Shown: positions 50,043 to 60,617 of the stretch, piece by piece | Position numbering within the stretch: position 1 is the stretch's first letter | Layout of the letters: every line of letters begins with the position of its first letter | From: Oxalobacteraceae bacterium OTU3CINTB1 | GTDB taxonomy: Bacteria > Pseudomonadota > Gammaproteobacteria > Burkholderiales > Burkholderiaceae_D | Assembly (NCBI GenBank): GCA_024123955.1 | Contig: CP099652.1 | Coordinates: 2,046,001-2,110,000, forward strand | Reading direction: 5' to 3' | DNA: 64,000 nt | Program-made: the position numbers and the translations under genes | Notes under the pieces: generated by a model | What the model was told of the DNA's origin: nothing | Seen by the model: the letters and a program-made list of their open reading frames with translations, nothing else | Databases searched by the model: none

Positions 50043-51949
50043 TGGACGATATGCTGAAGGATTTCGTCGTCGAGGCGATGGATCTGGCGGTCAACGTTGA
50101 AGAGCACTTGCTGCGGCTCGAACGCGACCCCGACAACAAAGAGACGCTGAACGCGGTGTTCCGCTCCTTCCACACCATCAAGGGCGGCGCCGGTTTCATG
50201 GGCCTGCCGGCGATGGTGGCGGCCTGCCACCTCACCGAAAACCTGTTCGACGCGCTGCGCACCGGCGCCGCGCCGGTGACGCCGATCGCGATCGAGGCGG
50301 CGCTGCAGGCGTCCGGCTTCGTGGCCGACCAGCTCGCCGAACTGAACAACGGCGCCGAGCCGCACAGCCTGGCGCCGATGCCGCACGACCTGGAAGTGAT
50401 CCTGACCGACGCCATCGAGGGCAAGACCGGCGCGTCCGCTCCGGCACCGTCGCCGGCCCCCGCGCCGGCAGCTGCGCCAGCGCCCGTCGCCGCCGCGCCG
50501 GCCGCCGTGGCCGCCGTGTCGATCACGTCCGAGGACGGCCTCGACTGGGAAGGCATGTATGAAACCGTGATGCCGGCCGGCAGCTACACCCGTCCGGCCG
50601 TCTCTGCCGCGCCGGTCGCTGCCGCAGCAGCGCCCGCCGCAGCAGCTGCAGCAGCGCCAGCCCCGGCCGCCGCCGCGCCGGCCGCCGTCGCCGGCACCGC
50701 CGTGGCCGCCCCGGCCAAGCGCGACGCGCCGGAAAAACGCGAAGAGCGTCCGCATGCCGCGCCGGCCAAGGAAGAGTCGATCCGCGTCGATGCTGTTAAA
50801 CTGGATGCCTTGCTGGAAGTGGCGGGCGAATCGGTGCAGGCCGCCAACCAGGCCGCCGTGCTGCTGGAACGTCTGCTGCAATTCAAATTCGAGGGCCAGG
50901 CCCAGACCCTGATGGCCACCCTGGCGGAAACGCTGGAGCGGGCGTCGCGCTATTCGACCGAACTGCAGCGCGCCACCCTGGCGACGCGCATGCAACCGGT
51001 CGGCCGCCTGTTCCAGAAGTTCCCGCGCCTGGTGCGCGAGCTGGCCAAGGACCTGGGCAAGGACGTCGAACTGACCATCGAGGGCGCCGAGACCGAAGTG
51101 GACCGCGTGGTTGTCGACAGCCTGTACGATCCGCTGGTGCACATGCTGCGCAACTCGCTGGACCATGGCGTCGAGTCGCCGGAAGACCGGCTGGCGGCGG
51201 GCAAGCCGGCCAAGTCGTTCATCTCGCTCAAGGCATGGCAGGAAGCCAACAGCGTCATGATCGTGCTGCAGGACGATGGCAAGGGCATGGACCCGGTGGT
51301 GTTGCGCACCAAGGCCCAGCAGAAGGGTTTGATCAGCGAGTCCGCCAATCTGACCAACGACGAGTGCTTCCAGCTGGTGTTCCTGCCGGGCTTCTCGACC
51401 AAGGAAGTGGCCTCGAGCGTGTCCGGCCGCGGCGTCGGCATGGACGTGGTCAAGACCGCCGTGGAGAAGAACCGCGGCGCCATCCACATCGAATCGGCGC
51501 TGGGCAAGGGCACCAAGTTCGCCATCCGCCTGCCGATCGAGCTGTCGATCGTACCGACCATGCTGGTGTCGACCTCGGGCGCCGCGCTGGCGCTGCCGAT
51601 GGCCGTGGTGCAGCGCGTGGTGGAATTGCCGGAAGTGTTCCTGGAAGTGGGCGGCGCCCCGGTCCTCAAGGACCAGGGCCGTCCGCTGCCGGTGCGTTCG
51701 CTGGCCGATGCGCTCGGCTACGAGAGCTGCCGCGAGAAGGTCGGTATTGTTGTCGCCGCGCCACAGCCGTATATTCTGGCGGTGGAAGCGGTCGACGGCA
51801 CCGCCGACCTGGTCATCAAGCCGATGACCGCGATTACCGTCGAGGGCATCACCGGCACCGCGCGCTCGGCCGAGGGCGAACTGGTGCTAGTGGTGGGCCT
51901 ATCGTTCCTGATGGACGGATGCAGGGGAAGTGTACGCATGGCGGCCTAG
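50042..51949 (+). CDS. cheA: Chemotaxis histidine kinase CheA
   Basis: This 635-residue CheA-type kinase has an Hpt (P1) domain with H44 in FRSFHTIKGGAGF. An Ala/Pro-rich linker (about 130-245) follows, with one conserved-looking island (ITSEDGLDWEGMYETVMPAGSY, about 160-181). The dimer P3 helices (about 250-320) come next, then a P4 HATPase with SLYDPLVHMLRNSLDHGVE, DDGKGMDP and GRGVGMDVVK, and a CheW-like P5 domain (about 505-630). The usual CheY-binding P2 domain is not visible. It overlaps cheZ by one base and stands without cheW, cheY or receptor genes. A terminator follows at 51974. Function as a chemosensory kinase is clear; the pathway it feeds is not. Confidence 0.93.
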   Translation: MDDMLKDFVVEAMDLAVNVEEHLLRLERDPDNKETLNAVFRSFHTIKGGAGFMGLPAMVAACHLTENLFDALRTGAAPVTPIAIEAALQASGFVADQLAELNNGAEPHSLAPMPHDLEVILTDAIEGKTGASAPAPSPAPAPAAAPAPVAAAPAAVAAVSITSEDGLDWEGMYETVMPAGSYTRPAVSAAPVAAAAAPAAAAAAAPAPAAAAPAAVAGTAVAAPAKRDAPEKREERPHAAPAKEESIRVDAVKLDALLEVAGESVQAANQAAVLLERLLQFKFEGQAQTLMATLAETLERASRYSTELQRATLATRMQPVGRLFQKFPRLVRELAKDLGKDVELTIEGAETEVDRVVVDSLYDPLVHMLRNSLDHGVESPEDRLAAGKPAKSFISLKAWQEANSVMIVLQDDGKGMDPVVLRTKAQQKGLISESANLTNDECFQLVFLPGFSTKEVASSVSGRGVGMDVVKTAVEKNRGAIHIESALGKGTKFAIRLPIELSIVPTMLVSTSGAALALPMAVVQRVVELPEVFLEVGGAPVLKDQGRPLPVRSLADALGYESCREKVGIVVAAPQPYILAVEAVDGTADLVIKPMTAITVEGITGTARSAEGELVLVVGLSFLMDGCRGSVRMAA

Positions 51950-51973
51950 TCCAAGGACTTCGCCACAGACACC

Positions 51974-52003
51974 AAAAGCCTGCGTTCACGCAGGCTTTTT
52001 TTT
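51974..52003 (+). terminator. Rho-independent terminator after cheA
   Basis: AAAAGCCTGCG (51974-51984) and CGCAGGCTTTT (51989-51999) are a perfect 11-base stem with loop TTCA. The run of T extends to 52003. It lies 25 bases after the cheA stop and separates it from the leucine genes. Confidence 0.95.
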
Positions 52004-52174
52004 CGTTTGAATTTTATTTGCAACAGCGAATTTTTAAAGGAGTCATAAAACGTGTATCGGTAGGCGGAACCGCATCGGCTCACGAGGCCGGATGGCGGCG
52101 GTCGCTATCGCATTGCACAATATGGCATAATCGAAGTGGATCACTCACACAGGCAGCAGCAGTAAGCACACATC

Positions 52175-53578
52175 ATGATGAAGACGCTTTACGACAAACT
52201 CTGGGAATCCCACGTGGTCAAGGCCGAGGAAGACGGCACCACCATCCTCTATATCGACCGTCACCTGGTGCACGAAGTGACCAGTCCGCAGGCCTTCGAC
52301 GGCTTGCGCGCCGCCAATCGCCAGCCGTGGCGCCTGTCGGCCAACCTGGCCGTGGCCGACCACAACGTGCCGACCACCTCGCGCGCCGACGGCATCGCCG
52401 ACCCGGTCTCGCGCCTGCAGGTCGAAACCTTGGACAACAATGCCAAGTCCTACGGCATGACCTATTTCAACATGAACGACAAGCGCCAGGGCATCGTCCA
52501 CGTGATCGGGCCGGAGCAGGGCGCCACCCTGCCGGGCATGACAGTCGTCTGCGGCGACTCGCACACGTCGACCCACGGCGCCTTCGGCGCGCTGGCGCAC
52601 GGCATCGGCACCTCCGAGGTCGAGCACGTGCTGGCCACGCAAACGCTGCTGCAAAAGAAATCCAAGGCGATGCTGGTGCAGGTCGACGGCCCCTTGCCGA
52701 CCGGCGTCACCGCCAAGGACGTCGTGCTGGCCATCATCGGCAGGATCGGCACGGCCGGCGGCACCGGCTACTGTATCGAGTTCGGCGGTTCGACCATCCG
52801 CGCGCTGTCGATGGAAGGCCGCATGACCGTCTGTAACATGGCGATCGAGGCCGGCGCGCGCGCCGGCATCATCGGCGTCGACGACACCACGATCAACTAC
52901 GTCAAAGGCCGCCCGTTCTCGCCGGTGGGGCCGCACTGGGACCGCGCGGTCGACTACTGGCGCACCCTGCATTCGGACGCCGGCGCCAAATTCGACCTGG
53001 TCGTCACGCTCGACGCCGCCGAGATCAAGCCGCAGGTGACCTGGGGCACGTCGCCGGAGATGGTCACATCGATCGACGGCCGCGTGCCGGACCCGGACCA
53101 GGAAAAGGACAGCGTCAAGCGCGACGCGATGGAAAAGGCGCTGGTCTACATGAACCTCAAGCCGAACACGGCCATCGAGGACATCCGCATCGACAAGGTC
53201 TTCATCGGATCGTGCACCAACTCGCGCATCGAGGATTTGCGCGCGGCCGCCGCCGTGGTGCGCGGCAAGCAGCGGGCGTCGAACGTCAAGCTGGCGATGG
53301 TGGTGCCGGGTTCCGGCCTGGTCAAGGACCAGGCCGAGCGCGAAGGCCTCGATCGTATCTTCAAGGATGCCGGTTTCGAATGGCGCGAGCCGGGCTGCTC
53401 GATGTGCCTGGCGATGAACGCCGACCGCCTGGAACCGGGCGAGCGCTGCGCTTCGACCTCCAACCGTAATTTCGAAGGACGCCAAGGTCAGGGCGGACGC
53501 ACCCATCTGGTGTCGCCCGCGATGGCCGCCGCCGCCGGTATCGCCGGCCACTTCGTCGACGTGCGCGCACTGCGCTGA
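52175..53578 (+). CDS. leuC: 3-isopropylmalate dehydratase large subunit
   Basis: This 467-residue aconitase-type subunit of isopropylmalate isomerase works in leucine synthesis. It binds a [4Fe-4S] cluster through the Cys in [10 protein letters not shown] and the CxxC of [40 protein letters not shown] and [16 protein letters not shown] are standard active-site blocks. Length is normal. Two ATGs in tandem (52175 and 52178) are both possible starts. It is the first gene of the leuC-entericidin-leuD-leuB-asd series, which is the betaproteobacterial arrangement. No leader peptide or T-box was seen. Confidence 0.97.
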   Translation: MMKTLYDKLWESHVVKAEEDGTTILYIDRHLVHEVTSPQAFDGLRAANRQPWRLSANLAVADHNVPTTSRADGIADPVSRLQVETLDNNAKSYGMTYFNMNDKRQGIVHVIGPEQGATLPGMTVVCGDSHTSTHGAFGALAHGIGTSEVEHVLATQTLLQKKSKAMLVQVDGPLPTGVTAKDVVLAIIGRIGTAGGTGYCIEFGGSTIRALSMEGRMTVCNMAIEAGARAGIIGVDDTTINYVKGRPFSPVGPHWDRAVDYWRTLHSDAGAKFDLVVTLDAAEIKPQVTWGTSPEMVTSIDGRVPDPDQEKDSVKRDAMEKALVYMNLKPNTAIEDIRIDKVFIGSCTNSRIEDLRAAAAVVRGKQRASNVKLAMVVPGSGLVKDQAEREGLDRIFKDAGFEWREPGCSMCLAMNADRLEPGERCASTSNRNFEGRQGQGGRTHLVSPAMAAAAGIAGHFVDVRALR

Positions 53579-53610
53579 ATTTTTTTGATTGATACCACGA
53601 GTACACCAAC

Positions 53611-53736
53611 ATGAAAAAACTATTCGCCCTGTCCATCATCGCCTTGATCCTGACTGGCTGCAACACAGTCAACGGCTTCGGCAAGGACGTGAAAAAAGTC
53701 GGTGAGTCGCTGGAAGGCGCTTCGACCAAAAAATAA
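53611..53736 (+). CDS. Entericidin A/B-family lipoprotein
   Basis: This 41-residue protein reads [20 protein letters not shown], a lipoprotein signal with the lipobox LTGC (Cys17 as lipidation site), then [21 protein letters not shown]. The mature part G-x-G-x-D-V-x-x-x-G is the entericidin signature. Entericidins are small envelope lipoproteins with toxin/antidote-like roles in enteric bacteria; their role in betaproteobacteria is unknown. It sits between leuC and leuD on the same strand, 32 bases after leuC. Its placement inside a leucine operon is conserved in betaproteobacteria, which argues it is real. Confidence 0.9.
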   Translation: MKKLFALSIIALILTGCNTVNGFGKDVKKVGESLEGASTKK

Positions 53737-53788
53737 CCGCAGTACGGCGGGCCGCGACGGTCCGCCGTCGCACAACCCGAACGAGATC

Positions 53789-54436
53789 ATGGATAAATTT
53801 ACGATATACGAAGGCCTGGTGGCCCCGCTCGACCGCGCCAACGTCGACACCGACGCCATCATTCCGAAGCAATTTCTGAAGTCCATCCATCGCACCGGCT
53901 TCGGCCCCAACCTGTTCGACGAGTGGCGTTACCTCGACCACGGCGAACCCGGTATGGACAACAGCGTGCGTCCGCTCAACCCGGACTTCGTGCTCAACGA
54001 GCCGCGCTACCAGGGCGCCTCGATCCTGCTGACCCGCAAAAACTTCGGCTGCGGCTCCTCGCGCGAGCACGCGCCGTGGGCGCTGGACCAATACGGCTTC
54101 CGCGCCATCATCGCGCCGTCGTTTGCCGACATCTTCTTCAACAACTGCTACAAGAGCGGCTTGCTGCCCATCGTGATTCCTGAAGCGCAGATCGATCATC
54201 TGTTCAACGAAGTCAAGGCCTTCCCCGGTTACCGTCTGGTGGTCGACCTTGAGCAGCAGCGCATTTCCACCAGCAATGGCAGCGTCTCCTATCCCTTCGA
54301 GATCGACGCCTTCCGCAAATACTGCCTGATGAACGGACTCGACGATATCGGCCTGACCCTGCGCCACGCCGACACCATCCGCGAATTCGAAGAGCGCCAT
54401 CTGGCAAACCAACCCTGGTTGGCTAACGTCATCTAA
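53789..54436 (+). CDS. leuD: 3-isopropylmalate dehydratase small subunit
   Basis: This 215-residue partner of LeuC completes the isomerase for leucine synthesis. It has the swivel-domain motifs [23 protein letters not shown] and [43 protein letters not shown], and the active-site SSREHA loop. The start is the ATG at 53789; an upstream extension would cover the entericidin end. It lies 52 bases after the entericidin gene and 14 bases before leuB. Confidence 0.97.
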   Translation: MDKFTIYEGLVAPLDRANVDTDAIIPKQFLKSIHRTGFGPNLFDEWRYLDHGEPGMDNSVRPLNPDFVLNEPRYQGASILLTRKNFGCGSSREHAPWALDQYGFRAIIAPSFADIFFNNCYKSGLLPIVIPEAQIDHLFNEVKAFPGYRLVVDLEQQRISTSNGSVSYPFEIDAFRKYCLMNGLDDIGLTLRHADTIREFEERHLANQPWLANVI

Positions 54437-54450
54437 TCTCGAAAACTCAC

Positions 54451-55521
54451 ATGAAAATCGCAATCCTCCCGGGCGACGGTATCGGCCCGGAAATCGTCGC
54501 CCAAGCCGTCAAAGTCCTCAATGTGCTGGGCGAATCGTTCGAGCTGGAGACCGCCCCCGTCGGCGGCGCCGGCTACGCGGCCCATGGCCACCCGCTGCCG
54601 GACGCCACCCTGGCGCTGGCCAAGGCGTCCGATGCGGTGCTGTTCGGCGCCGTCGGCGACTACCAGTACGACACCCTGGAACGCGCGCTGCGTCCAGAGC
54701 AGGCCATTCTCGGCCTGCGCAAGAACCTGGGCCTGTTCGGCAACCTGCGTCCGGCCATTTTGTATCCGGAACTGGCCGGCGCCTCGACCCTGAAGCCTGA
54801 AGTCGTTTCCGGCCTCGACATCCTCATCGTGCGCGAACTGACCGGCGACATCTACTTCGGCCAGCCGCGCGGCGTGCGCGAATGCCCGGACGGTCCGTTC
54901 AAGGGCCAGCGCGAAGGTTTCGACACCATGCGCTACGCCGAAGGCGAAATCCGCCGCATCGCCCATGTGGCGTTCCAGGCCGCGCAAAAACGCGGCAAGC
55001 GACTGACCAGCGTCGACAAGGCCAACGTGCTGGAGACGTTCCAGTTCTGGAAGGACATCGTCACCGACGTCCACAAGGAATATCCGGACGTCGCGCTTGA
55101 CCACATGTACGTCGACAACGCCGCCATGCAACTGGTACGCGCGCCGAAGAAATTCGACGTCATCGTCACCGGCAACATGTTCGGCGACATCCTGAGCGAT
55201 TGCGCGGCGATGCTGACCGGTTCGATCGGCATGCTGCCGTCGGCCTCGCTCGACGCCAACAACAAGGGCCTGTACGAGCCGTCGCACGGTTCGGCGCCGG
55301 ACATCGCCGGCAAGGGCATCGCCAATCCGCTGGCGACGATCCTGTCGGCCGCCATGATGCTGCGCTACACGTTCAACAAGAACGAACAGGCCGACCGCAT
55401 CGAGACCGCAGTCAAGGCCGTACTGGCGCAGGGCCTGCGCACCGCCGACATCTTCGAGCCGGGCACCACCAAGGTGGGCACCGAGGAGATGGGCAACGCG
55501 GTAGTTAAAGCACTCGCATAA
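54451..55521 (+). CDS. leuB: 3-isopropylmalate dehydrogenase
   Basis: This 356-residue NAD-dependent enzyme oxidises and decarboxylates 3-isopropylmalate to 2-oxoisocaproate. [23 protein letters not shown] opens the protein, then [51 protein letters not shown] and the NAD/Mg site [30 protein letters not shown] (in two pieces, [16 protein letters not shown] and the following helix). All are typical for bacterial LeuB. It starts 14 bases after leuD and is followed by asd. Confidence 0.97.
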   Translation: MKIAILPGDGIGPEIVAQAVKVLNVLGESFELETAPVGGAGYAAHGHPLPDATLALAKASDAVLFGAVGDYQYDTLERALRPEQAILGLRKNLGLFGNLRPAILYPELAGASTLKPEVVSGLDILIVRELTGDIYFGQPRGVRECPDGPFKGQREGFDTMRYAEGEIRRIAHVAFQAAQKRGKRLTSVDKANVLETFQFWKDIVTDVHKEYPDVALDHMYVDNAAMQLVRAPKKFDVIVTGNMFGDILSDCAAMLTGSIGMLPSASLDANNKGLYEPSHGSAPDIAGKGIANPLATILSAAMMLRYTFNKNEQADRIETAVKAVLAQGLRTADIFEPGTTKVGTEEMGNAVVKALA

Positions 55522-55545
55522 AAACTAAAGACAAGGAAGAGCAAA

Positions 55546-56673
55546 ATGAAACTCGTAGGCTTGGTAGGTTGGCGCGGCATGGTTGGTTCGGTCCTGATGC
55601 AGCGCATGCAGGAAGAGGGCGATTTCGCCCACATCGAACCGGTGTTCTTCACGACGTCGAACCCGGGCGGCGACGCCCCGAAGATGGCGAAGAATGAAAC
55701 CAAACTGAAAAGCGCGACCGACATCGACGAACTGAAAAAGTGCGAGATCATCATCTCGTGCCAGGGCGGCGACTACACCACCGAGGTGTTCCCGAAGCTG
55801 CGCGCGGCGGGCTGGAACGGCTACTGGATCGACGCCGCGTCGACCCTGCGCATGGAAAAAGACGCCGTCATCGTGCTGGACCCGGTCAACCTGCACGTCA
55901 TCAAGGACGCGCTGGGCAAGGGCGTGAAGAACTACATCGGCGGCAATTGCACCGTGTCGTGCATGCTGATGGGCCTGGGCGGCCTGTTCCAGCACAACCT
56001 GGTCGAGTGGATGACCTCCATGACGTACCAGGCGGCCTCGGGCGGCGGCGCCCAGCACATGCGCGAGCTGCTGACCCAGTTCGGCACGATCAATTCGTCG
56101 GTCAAGGCGCTGCTGGACAATCCGGCTTCCGCGATCCTGGAAATCGACCGCCAGGTGCTGGCGACGCAACATGGTCTCTCTCCCGAGGAGACCAGGCAGT
56201 TCGGCGCGCCGCTGGCCGGCAACCTGATCCCGTGGATCGACAAGGACCTGGGCAACGGCCAATCGAAGGAAGAGTGGAAGGGCGGCGCCGAGACCAACAA
56301 GATCCTCGGCCTGGGCGCGGACTTCGGTTCCAAGGCGATTCCAGTGGACGGCCTGTGCGTGCGCATCGGCGCCATGCGCAGCCACTCGCAGGCATTGACC
56401 ATCAAACTGAAGAAGGACGTGCCGATCGACGAGATCCACGACATCATCGCGTCCAACAACCAGTGGGTCAAAGTGGTGCCGAACACGCGTGAAGCGTCGG
56501 TCAAGGACCTGTCGCCGGCCGCCGCCACCGGCAGCCTGACGATCCCGGTCGGCCGCCTGCGCAAGATGAGCATGGGCGACGATTACCTGTCGGCCTTCAC
56601 CGTCGGCGACCAGCTGCTGTGGGGCGCGGCCGAACCGCTGCGCCGCATGCTGCGCATCGTGCTGGATAAGTAA
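55546..56673 (+). CDS. asd: Aspartate-semialdehyde dehydrogenase
   Basis: This 375-residue NADPH-dependent enzyme makes aspartate semialdehyde from aspartyl phosphate for lysine, threonine, methionine and peptidoglycan precursor synthesis. The cofactor loop is [14 protein letters not shown]. The catalytic Cys135 is in [17 protein letters not shown] and His280 in [20 protein letters not shown]-type motif CQGGDYT and the ending [11 protein letters not shown] fit the Gram-negative long-form Asd. GGAAGAGC precedes the ATG. It ends the leucine/asd operon with a terminator. Confidence 0.97.
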   Translation: MKLVGLVGWRGMVGSVLMQRMQEEGDFAHIEPVFFTTSNPGGDAPKMAKNETKLKSATDIDELKKCEIIISCQGGDYTTEVFPKLRAAGWNGYWIDAASTLRMEKDAVIVLDPVNLHVIKDALGKGVKNYIGGNCTVSCMLMGLGGLFQHNLVEWMTSMTYQAASGGGAQHMRELLTQFGTINSSVKALLDNPASAILEIDRQVLATQHGLSPEETRQFGAPLAGNLIPWIDKDLGNGQSKEEWKGGAETNKILGLGADFGSKAIPVDGLCVRIGAMRSHSQALTIKLKKDVPIDEIHDIIASNNQWVKVVPNTREASVKDLSPAAATGSLTIPVGRLRKMSMGDDYLSAFTVGDQLLWGAAEPLRRMLRIVLDK

Positions 56674-56699
56674 AAGCTACCGCGCAATCTTGGTAGTGG

Positions 56700-56745
56700 A
56701 AGGGGTTTTCTCTATGTGCTCTCATAGGGAAAACCCCTTTTTTTT
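56700..56745 (+). terminator. Rho-independent terminator after asd
   Basis: The 17-base arm beginning AAGGGGTTTTC (56700-56716) pairs with 56723-56739 with only one G-T wobble, across loop TGCTCT. Eight T (56738-56745) follow. It lies 27 bases after the asd stop and should end the leu/asd transcript before fimV. Confidence 0.95.
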
Positions 56746-56888
56746 CACCAAATTAGGCACAGACCTGACAACTCCTCATGTATCACTTGAGAAACGGCGT
56801 GCAAAGCTTGCATGCTCATGTGCATGGTGATATGTTGATATATCCGGGAAAGTAACATTTTCCCTCTGATAACCTACTGCCGCCCACT

Positions 56889-59732
56889 ATGCCCTTCACC
56901 AATCGCACCAGCATCGTTTCGTTCGCGTTGAAAACACTCACTAGCGCGGTCGCCGGTGCGGTGTTGTTGTCCGCCGCCGCGAACGCCGCCGGACTTGGCA
57001 AGCTGACCGTCCTGTCGTCGCTGGGCCAGCCGTTGCGGGCGGAAATCGAACTGACCGCTGTCACCCCCGAAGAAGCCAGCGGTTTGGTCGCCCAACTGGC
57101 GTCGCTAGATGCCTTCCGTACCGCCAACATCGATTTCAATCCCGCGCTGAGCTCGCTGCGCTTCGAAGTGGAGCAGCGCAACGGCCGCCAACTGATCCGC
57201 GTCTCGTCGAGCCAGCCGGTCAACGAGCCCTTCGTCGACATGCTGCTGGAACTGAAGTGGACCGGCGGCCGCATGGTGCGCGAATACACCTTCCTGCTCG
57301 ACCCACCGGACATGCGCTCGGCCAATTCGCCGCAAGTGGCCGCGCCGGTCGATCTGAGCCGCCAGGCCAACGCGCCGGCCGCGACCGCGCCGAACGCGCC
57401 GGTGGCGTCCGCGCCCGCCGCGACCCCTGCCGCGCCTTCGTCCACGGCACCGGCCCGCCCGCAACCCGCCAGGTCGACCGAGCAGTACACCGTTAAAAAA
57501 GGCGACAACCTCAGCCGCATCGCCAGCCAGGTCAAGCCGGGCGACATCTCGCTCGACATGATGCTGGTGGCGCTGTACCGCGCCAACCCGGAGGCGTTCT
57601 CCGGCAATAACATGAACCGCCTGAAGTCGGGCCAGATCCTGAAGGTGCCGGATTCGGGCGCCGTCCGCGCCATCGTGCCCGAGGGCGAGGCGCGCGGCGT
57701 GGTGGTCGCGCACGCGGTCGATTTCAACGCCTACCGCGCCAAGCTTGCAGGGCAGGTCGCCAACAGCACGCCGGCCAGGGAAGCGGAGACGACGCAAAAC
57801 GTCAAGGGCAAGATCACCGCCAAGGTCGAGGAAAAACCGAACGCCGTCAACGAGGCCAAGGACAAGCTGACCTTGTCCAAATCGACCGCCACCGCGCCGG
57901 TCGCGGGCAAGACGGGCGTGGCGGCCGAAGAAAACATCGCCAAGCAAAAGCAGGTGGACGAAGCGGCCGCCCGCGTCAAGGAGCTGGAAAAAAACGTCAA
58001 CGACCTCGAACAGCTGATGGCGGTAAAGAACAAGACCATCGCCGAGAAGCCGCCCGTGGCCGCAGCGCCTGTCGCCGCGCCGACGCCGACGCCGGCGCCA
58101 GCCGCCACCCCGGCCGAGGCGCCGAAACCGAAGCGCACCCTGGCCGTGCCGCCACGCAAGCCGGTCGAGCCGAGCTGGTACGAAGTGATGATGGAGAATA
58201 TCCAGCTGGTCGGGCTGGCGGTCGCCGCCTTGCTGGCGCTGGTCTACGGCATCATCCTGGCGCGCCGCCGCAAGAGCAAGAAATTTGTCGTGGTGCCGGG
58301 CGAGATCGTCATGCCGCCCGACCCGACCACCCCGATACAGCCGTTCATCACCGAGGCCGGGGCCCAGAACGTCGACACCAGCAACAGCGTGTTCAACTCC
58401 AATTTCGCGCCATCGGCCAGCCAGCTCGACACCAACGAGGTCGATCCGGTGGCCGAGGCCGACGTCTACATCGCCTACGGCCGCGATGCGCAGGCCGAGG
58501 ATATCCTCAAGGAAGCGCTGCGCACGAACCCCGAGCGCCATCCGGTTCGCCTGAAGCTGCTGGAAATCTATGCTACCCGCAAGGATGCGCGCGCCTTCGA
58601 AGGCCAGGCCTCCGAGCTGTATGCGCTGACGCGCGGCCAGGGCGAGGAGTGGGCGCAGGCGTCCGCGATGGGGCAGTCGATCGATCCGACCAATCCGCTG
58701 TACTCGGCGGCGCCTGACGGCGTCGGCGGCGTTGCCATGTCGGCCGCCGCCGTGCCGGTCGCGGCCGGCGCGGTGGCCGCCGCTGCCGCCGCCTCGGCGT
58801 ATTCGGCCAACGATTTCGGCACCGGCGACGATTTCGGCGCCGAACCGCCTGCCGCCACCCGGAGCGGCCTCGATCTGGACCTGGGCCTGGATGCGGCGTC
58901 TGCCAAGGCCGACAGCGCGATGGACTTCGGCAGCGACCTGAGCGACATGGAAACGGCGTTGCCGCAACCGGCCGACGCGTCGGTATCGCCGGCATCGGTT
59001 GCCGCGCAATCGGACAACCTGATGGACTTCGACCTGGGCGACATGAATTTCGAACCGGTCGCCAGCGACAAGGCGCCGATCGAAATGCCGGCCCCGGCCC
59101 GTGAGGAGGCTGCCGACGATCCGTTCGATCTGGCCTTCGATGCGCCTGCCGCCTCCGCACCGGCGGCCGCTGCGGCGCCCGCCGACGACCCGAGCATGGA
59201 CTTCAGCCTCGATCTGCCGGAAGACACGGCAGAGCCTGCCGAATCGGCCAAATCGGCGGAGCGCGTGCCGGCGGCCGGCACCGATCCGCTGGACCTGGAC
59301 ATCATGGGCTTCGACATTCCGGAAGTGCCGGCCCTGACCGAACCGCCGAAGGTCGATCCGAAGGCGGTAGACTTCGACGAGCCGCTGGAGTTGCCGGAAG
59401 ACGCCGAATCGATCACGGCCGCGCCGGCGCCGGCGCGCGAGTTCGACCTGTCGGACATCAACCTCGATCTGGACAACGAATTCACCGGCGCGGCGGCAGG
59501 CGAGGGCGCGAAGGCGGAGTTGGCGGAACCAGCGGAGCCGGCAGCAACGCCGGCGCGCGACGACACCCTGTCGGCGCACCACATGGAGATGGACACCAAG
59601 CTCGACCTGGCCATCGCCTACCAGGAAATCGGCGACAAGGAAGGCGCGCGCGAGCTGCTGGACGAAGTGCTGCGCGGCGGCAGCGACGACCAGATCGCCA
59701 AAGCCAACGCCATGAAGGCGCAGCTGGGGTAA
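56889..59732 (+). CDS. fimV: FimV/HubP-type polar landmark protein
   Basis: This is a 947-residue inner-membrane protein. A signal/anchor segment (about 10-35) is followed by the FimV N-terminal domain (LGKLTVLSSLGQPLRAEIELTAVTPEE) and a LysM peptidoglycan-binding module (EQYTVKKGDNLSRIASQVKPGD, about 198-258). A coiled region with VKELEKNVNDLEQLMAVK and a TM helix (about 438-458) come next. A long acidic cytoplasmic part has TPR-like AEDILKEALRTNPERHPVRLKLLEIYATRKD and ends in the FimV C-terminal domain HHMEMDTKLDLAIAYQEIGDKEGARELLDEVLRGG. FimV places type IV pilus and flagellar machinery at the pole. Its position between asd and truA is the standard betaproteobacterial order. Confidence 0.95.
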   Translation: MPFTNRTSIVSFALKTLTSAVAGAVLLSAAANAAGLGKLTVLSSLGQPLRAEIELTAVTPEEASGLVAQLASLDAFRTANIDFNPALSSLRFEVEQRNGRQLIRVSSSQPVNEPFVDMLLELKWTGGRMVREYTFLLDPPDMRSANSPQVAAPVDLSRQANAPAATAPNAPVASAPAATPAAPSSTAPARPQPARSTEQYTVKKGDNLSRIASQVKPGDISLDMMLVALYRANPEAFSGNNMNRLKSGQILKVPDSGAVRAIVPEGEARGVVVAHAVDFNAYRAKLAGQVANSTPAREAETTQNVKGKITAKVEEKPNAVNEAKDKLTLSKSTATAPVAGKTGVAAEENIAKQKQVDEAAARVKELEKNVNDLEQLMAVKNKTIAEKPPVAAAPVAAPTPTPAPAATPAEAPKPKRTLAVPPRKPVEPSWYEVMMENIQLVGLAVAALLALVYGIILARRRKSKKFVVVPGEIVMPPDPTTPIQPFITEAGAQNVDTSNSVFNSNFAPSASQLDTNEVDPVAEADVYIAYGRDAQAEDILKEALRTNPERHPVRLKLLEIYATRKDARAFEGQASELYALTRGQGEEWAQASAMGQSIDPTNPLYSAAPDGVGGVAMSAAAVPVAAGAVAAAAAASAYSANDFGTGDDFGAEPPAATRSGLDLDLGLDAASAKADSAMDFGSDLSDMETALPQPADASVSPASVAAQSDNLMDFDLGDMNFEPVASDKAPIEMPAPAREEAADDPFDLAFDAPAASAPAAAAAPADDPSMDFSLDLPEDTAEPAESAKSAERVPAAGTDPLDLDIMGFDIPEVPALTEPPKVDPKAVDFDEPLELPEDAESITAAPAPAREFDLSDINLDLDNEFTGAAAGEGAKAELAEPAEPAATPARDDTLSAHHMEMDTKLDLAIAYQEIGDKEGARELLDEVLRGGSDDQIAKANAMKAQLG

Positions 59733-59799
59733 GCGGTGTCGGGTTGTCCGCGAGGTTGTCCGATATAATGCCAGCCTCAAACATCACCTCGGGCAGCAA

Positions 59800-60603
59800 T
59801 TGAAACGGATAGCAATCGGCGTCCAGTACGACGGCACCGCCTGGCACGGCTACCAGAAACAGGAAGACGGCCACACGGTCCAGGACAAGCTGGAACAGGC
59901 GCTGGAAAAATTCGCCACGGTGCGCCTGGCCACCACCTGCGCCGGCCGCACCGACACCGGCGTGCACGCGCTCGAACAAGTGGTCCACTTCGACACCGAC
60001 CTGACCCGCGACGCCCATTCCTGGGTGCGCGGCGTCAACGCCTTCCTGCCGCCGTCGATCGCCGTGCGCTGGGCCAAGGAGCTGCCGGGCGACCCGACGG
60101 CTAACGACTTCTTCCACGCCCGTTTTAGCGCCCGCGCCCGCACCTACCACTATGTGCTGTACAACAACCCGACCCGCTCGCCGTTGCTGGAAGGCCGCGC
60201 CGGTTTCTGCTTCCGCCCGCTCGACGTCGAACTGATGCAGCAAGCCGTGCAGCCGCTGCTCGGCTGGCACGACTTCACCGCCTTCCGCGCCGCGCAATGC
60301 CAGGCCAAGTCGCCGGTCAAGCTGATGCATGACATCCAGATCAAGCGCGTCGGCGAACTGGTGGTGTTCACCATCACCGCCAACGCCTTCCTGCACCACA
60401 TGGTGCGCAACCTGGTCGGCTCGCTGGTCTACATCGGCACCGGGCGCGAAAAGCCTGAATGGCTAGGCCAATTGCTGGAAACCAAAGACCGCCACGCCGC
60501 CGCGCCCACTTTCATGCCGGATGGCTTGTACCTGGCTAAAATCGACTACGATCCCAAATGGGAATTGCCGCTGGAGACCACCAGCGCGCTCCCTTGGTTC
60601 TAA
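59800..60603 (+). CDS. truA: tRNA pseudouridine(38-40) synthase TruA
   Basis: This 267-residue TruA modifies uridines 38-40 of the tRNA anticodon arm. MKRIAIGVQYDGTAWHGYQKQ opens the catalytic fold. The nucleophile Asp52 is in CAGRTDTGVHALEQVVHFDTD. ARFSARARTYHYVLYN, DFTAFRAAQCQAKSPVK and LHHMVRNLVGSLVYIGTGR are the other standard motifs. The start is TTG at 59800, after CTCGGGCAGC; no ATG is available nearby. It is followed after 14 bases by trpF. Confidence 0.97.
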   Translation: MKRIAIGVQYDGTAWHGYQKQEDGHTVQDKLEQALEKFATVRLATTCAGRTDTGVHALEQVVHFDTDLTRDAHSWVRGVNAFLPPSIAVRWAKELPGDPTANDFFHARFSARARTYHYVLYNNPTRSPLLEGRAGFCFRPLDVELMQQAVQPLLGWHDFTAFRAAQCQAKSPVKLMHDIQIKRVGELVVFTITANAFLHHMVRNLVGSLVYIGTGREKPEWLGQLLETKDRHAAAPTFMPDGLYLAKIDYDPKWELPLETTSALPWF

Positions 60604-60617
60604 AAAGGAAACATTGC

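Noticed and set aside
50440..50720. Repeat array in the cheA linker DNA
   Set aside because: It is Ala/Pro codon repetition inside a reading frame, with irregular units and no spacers; not a CRISPR or mobile repeat.
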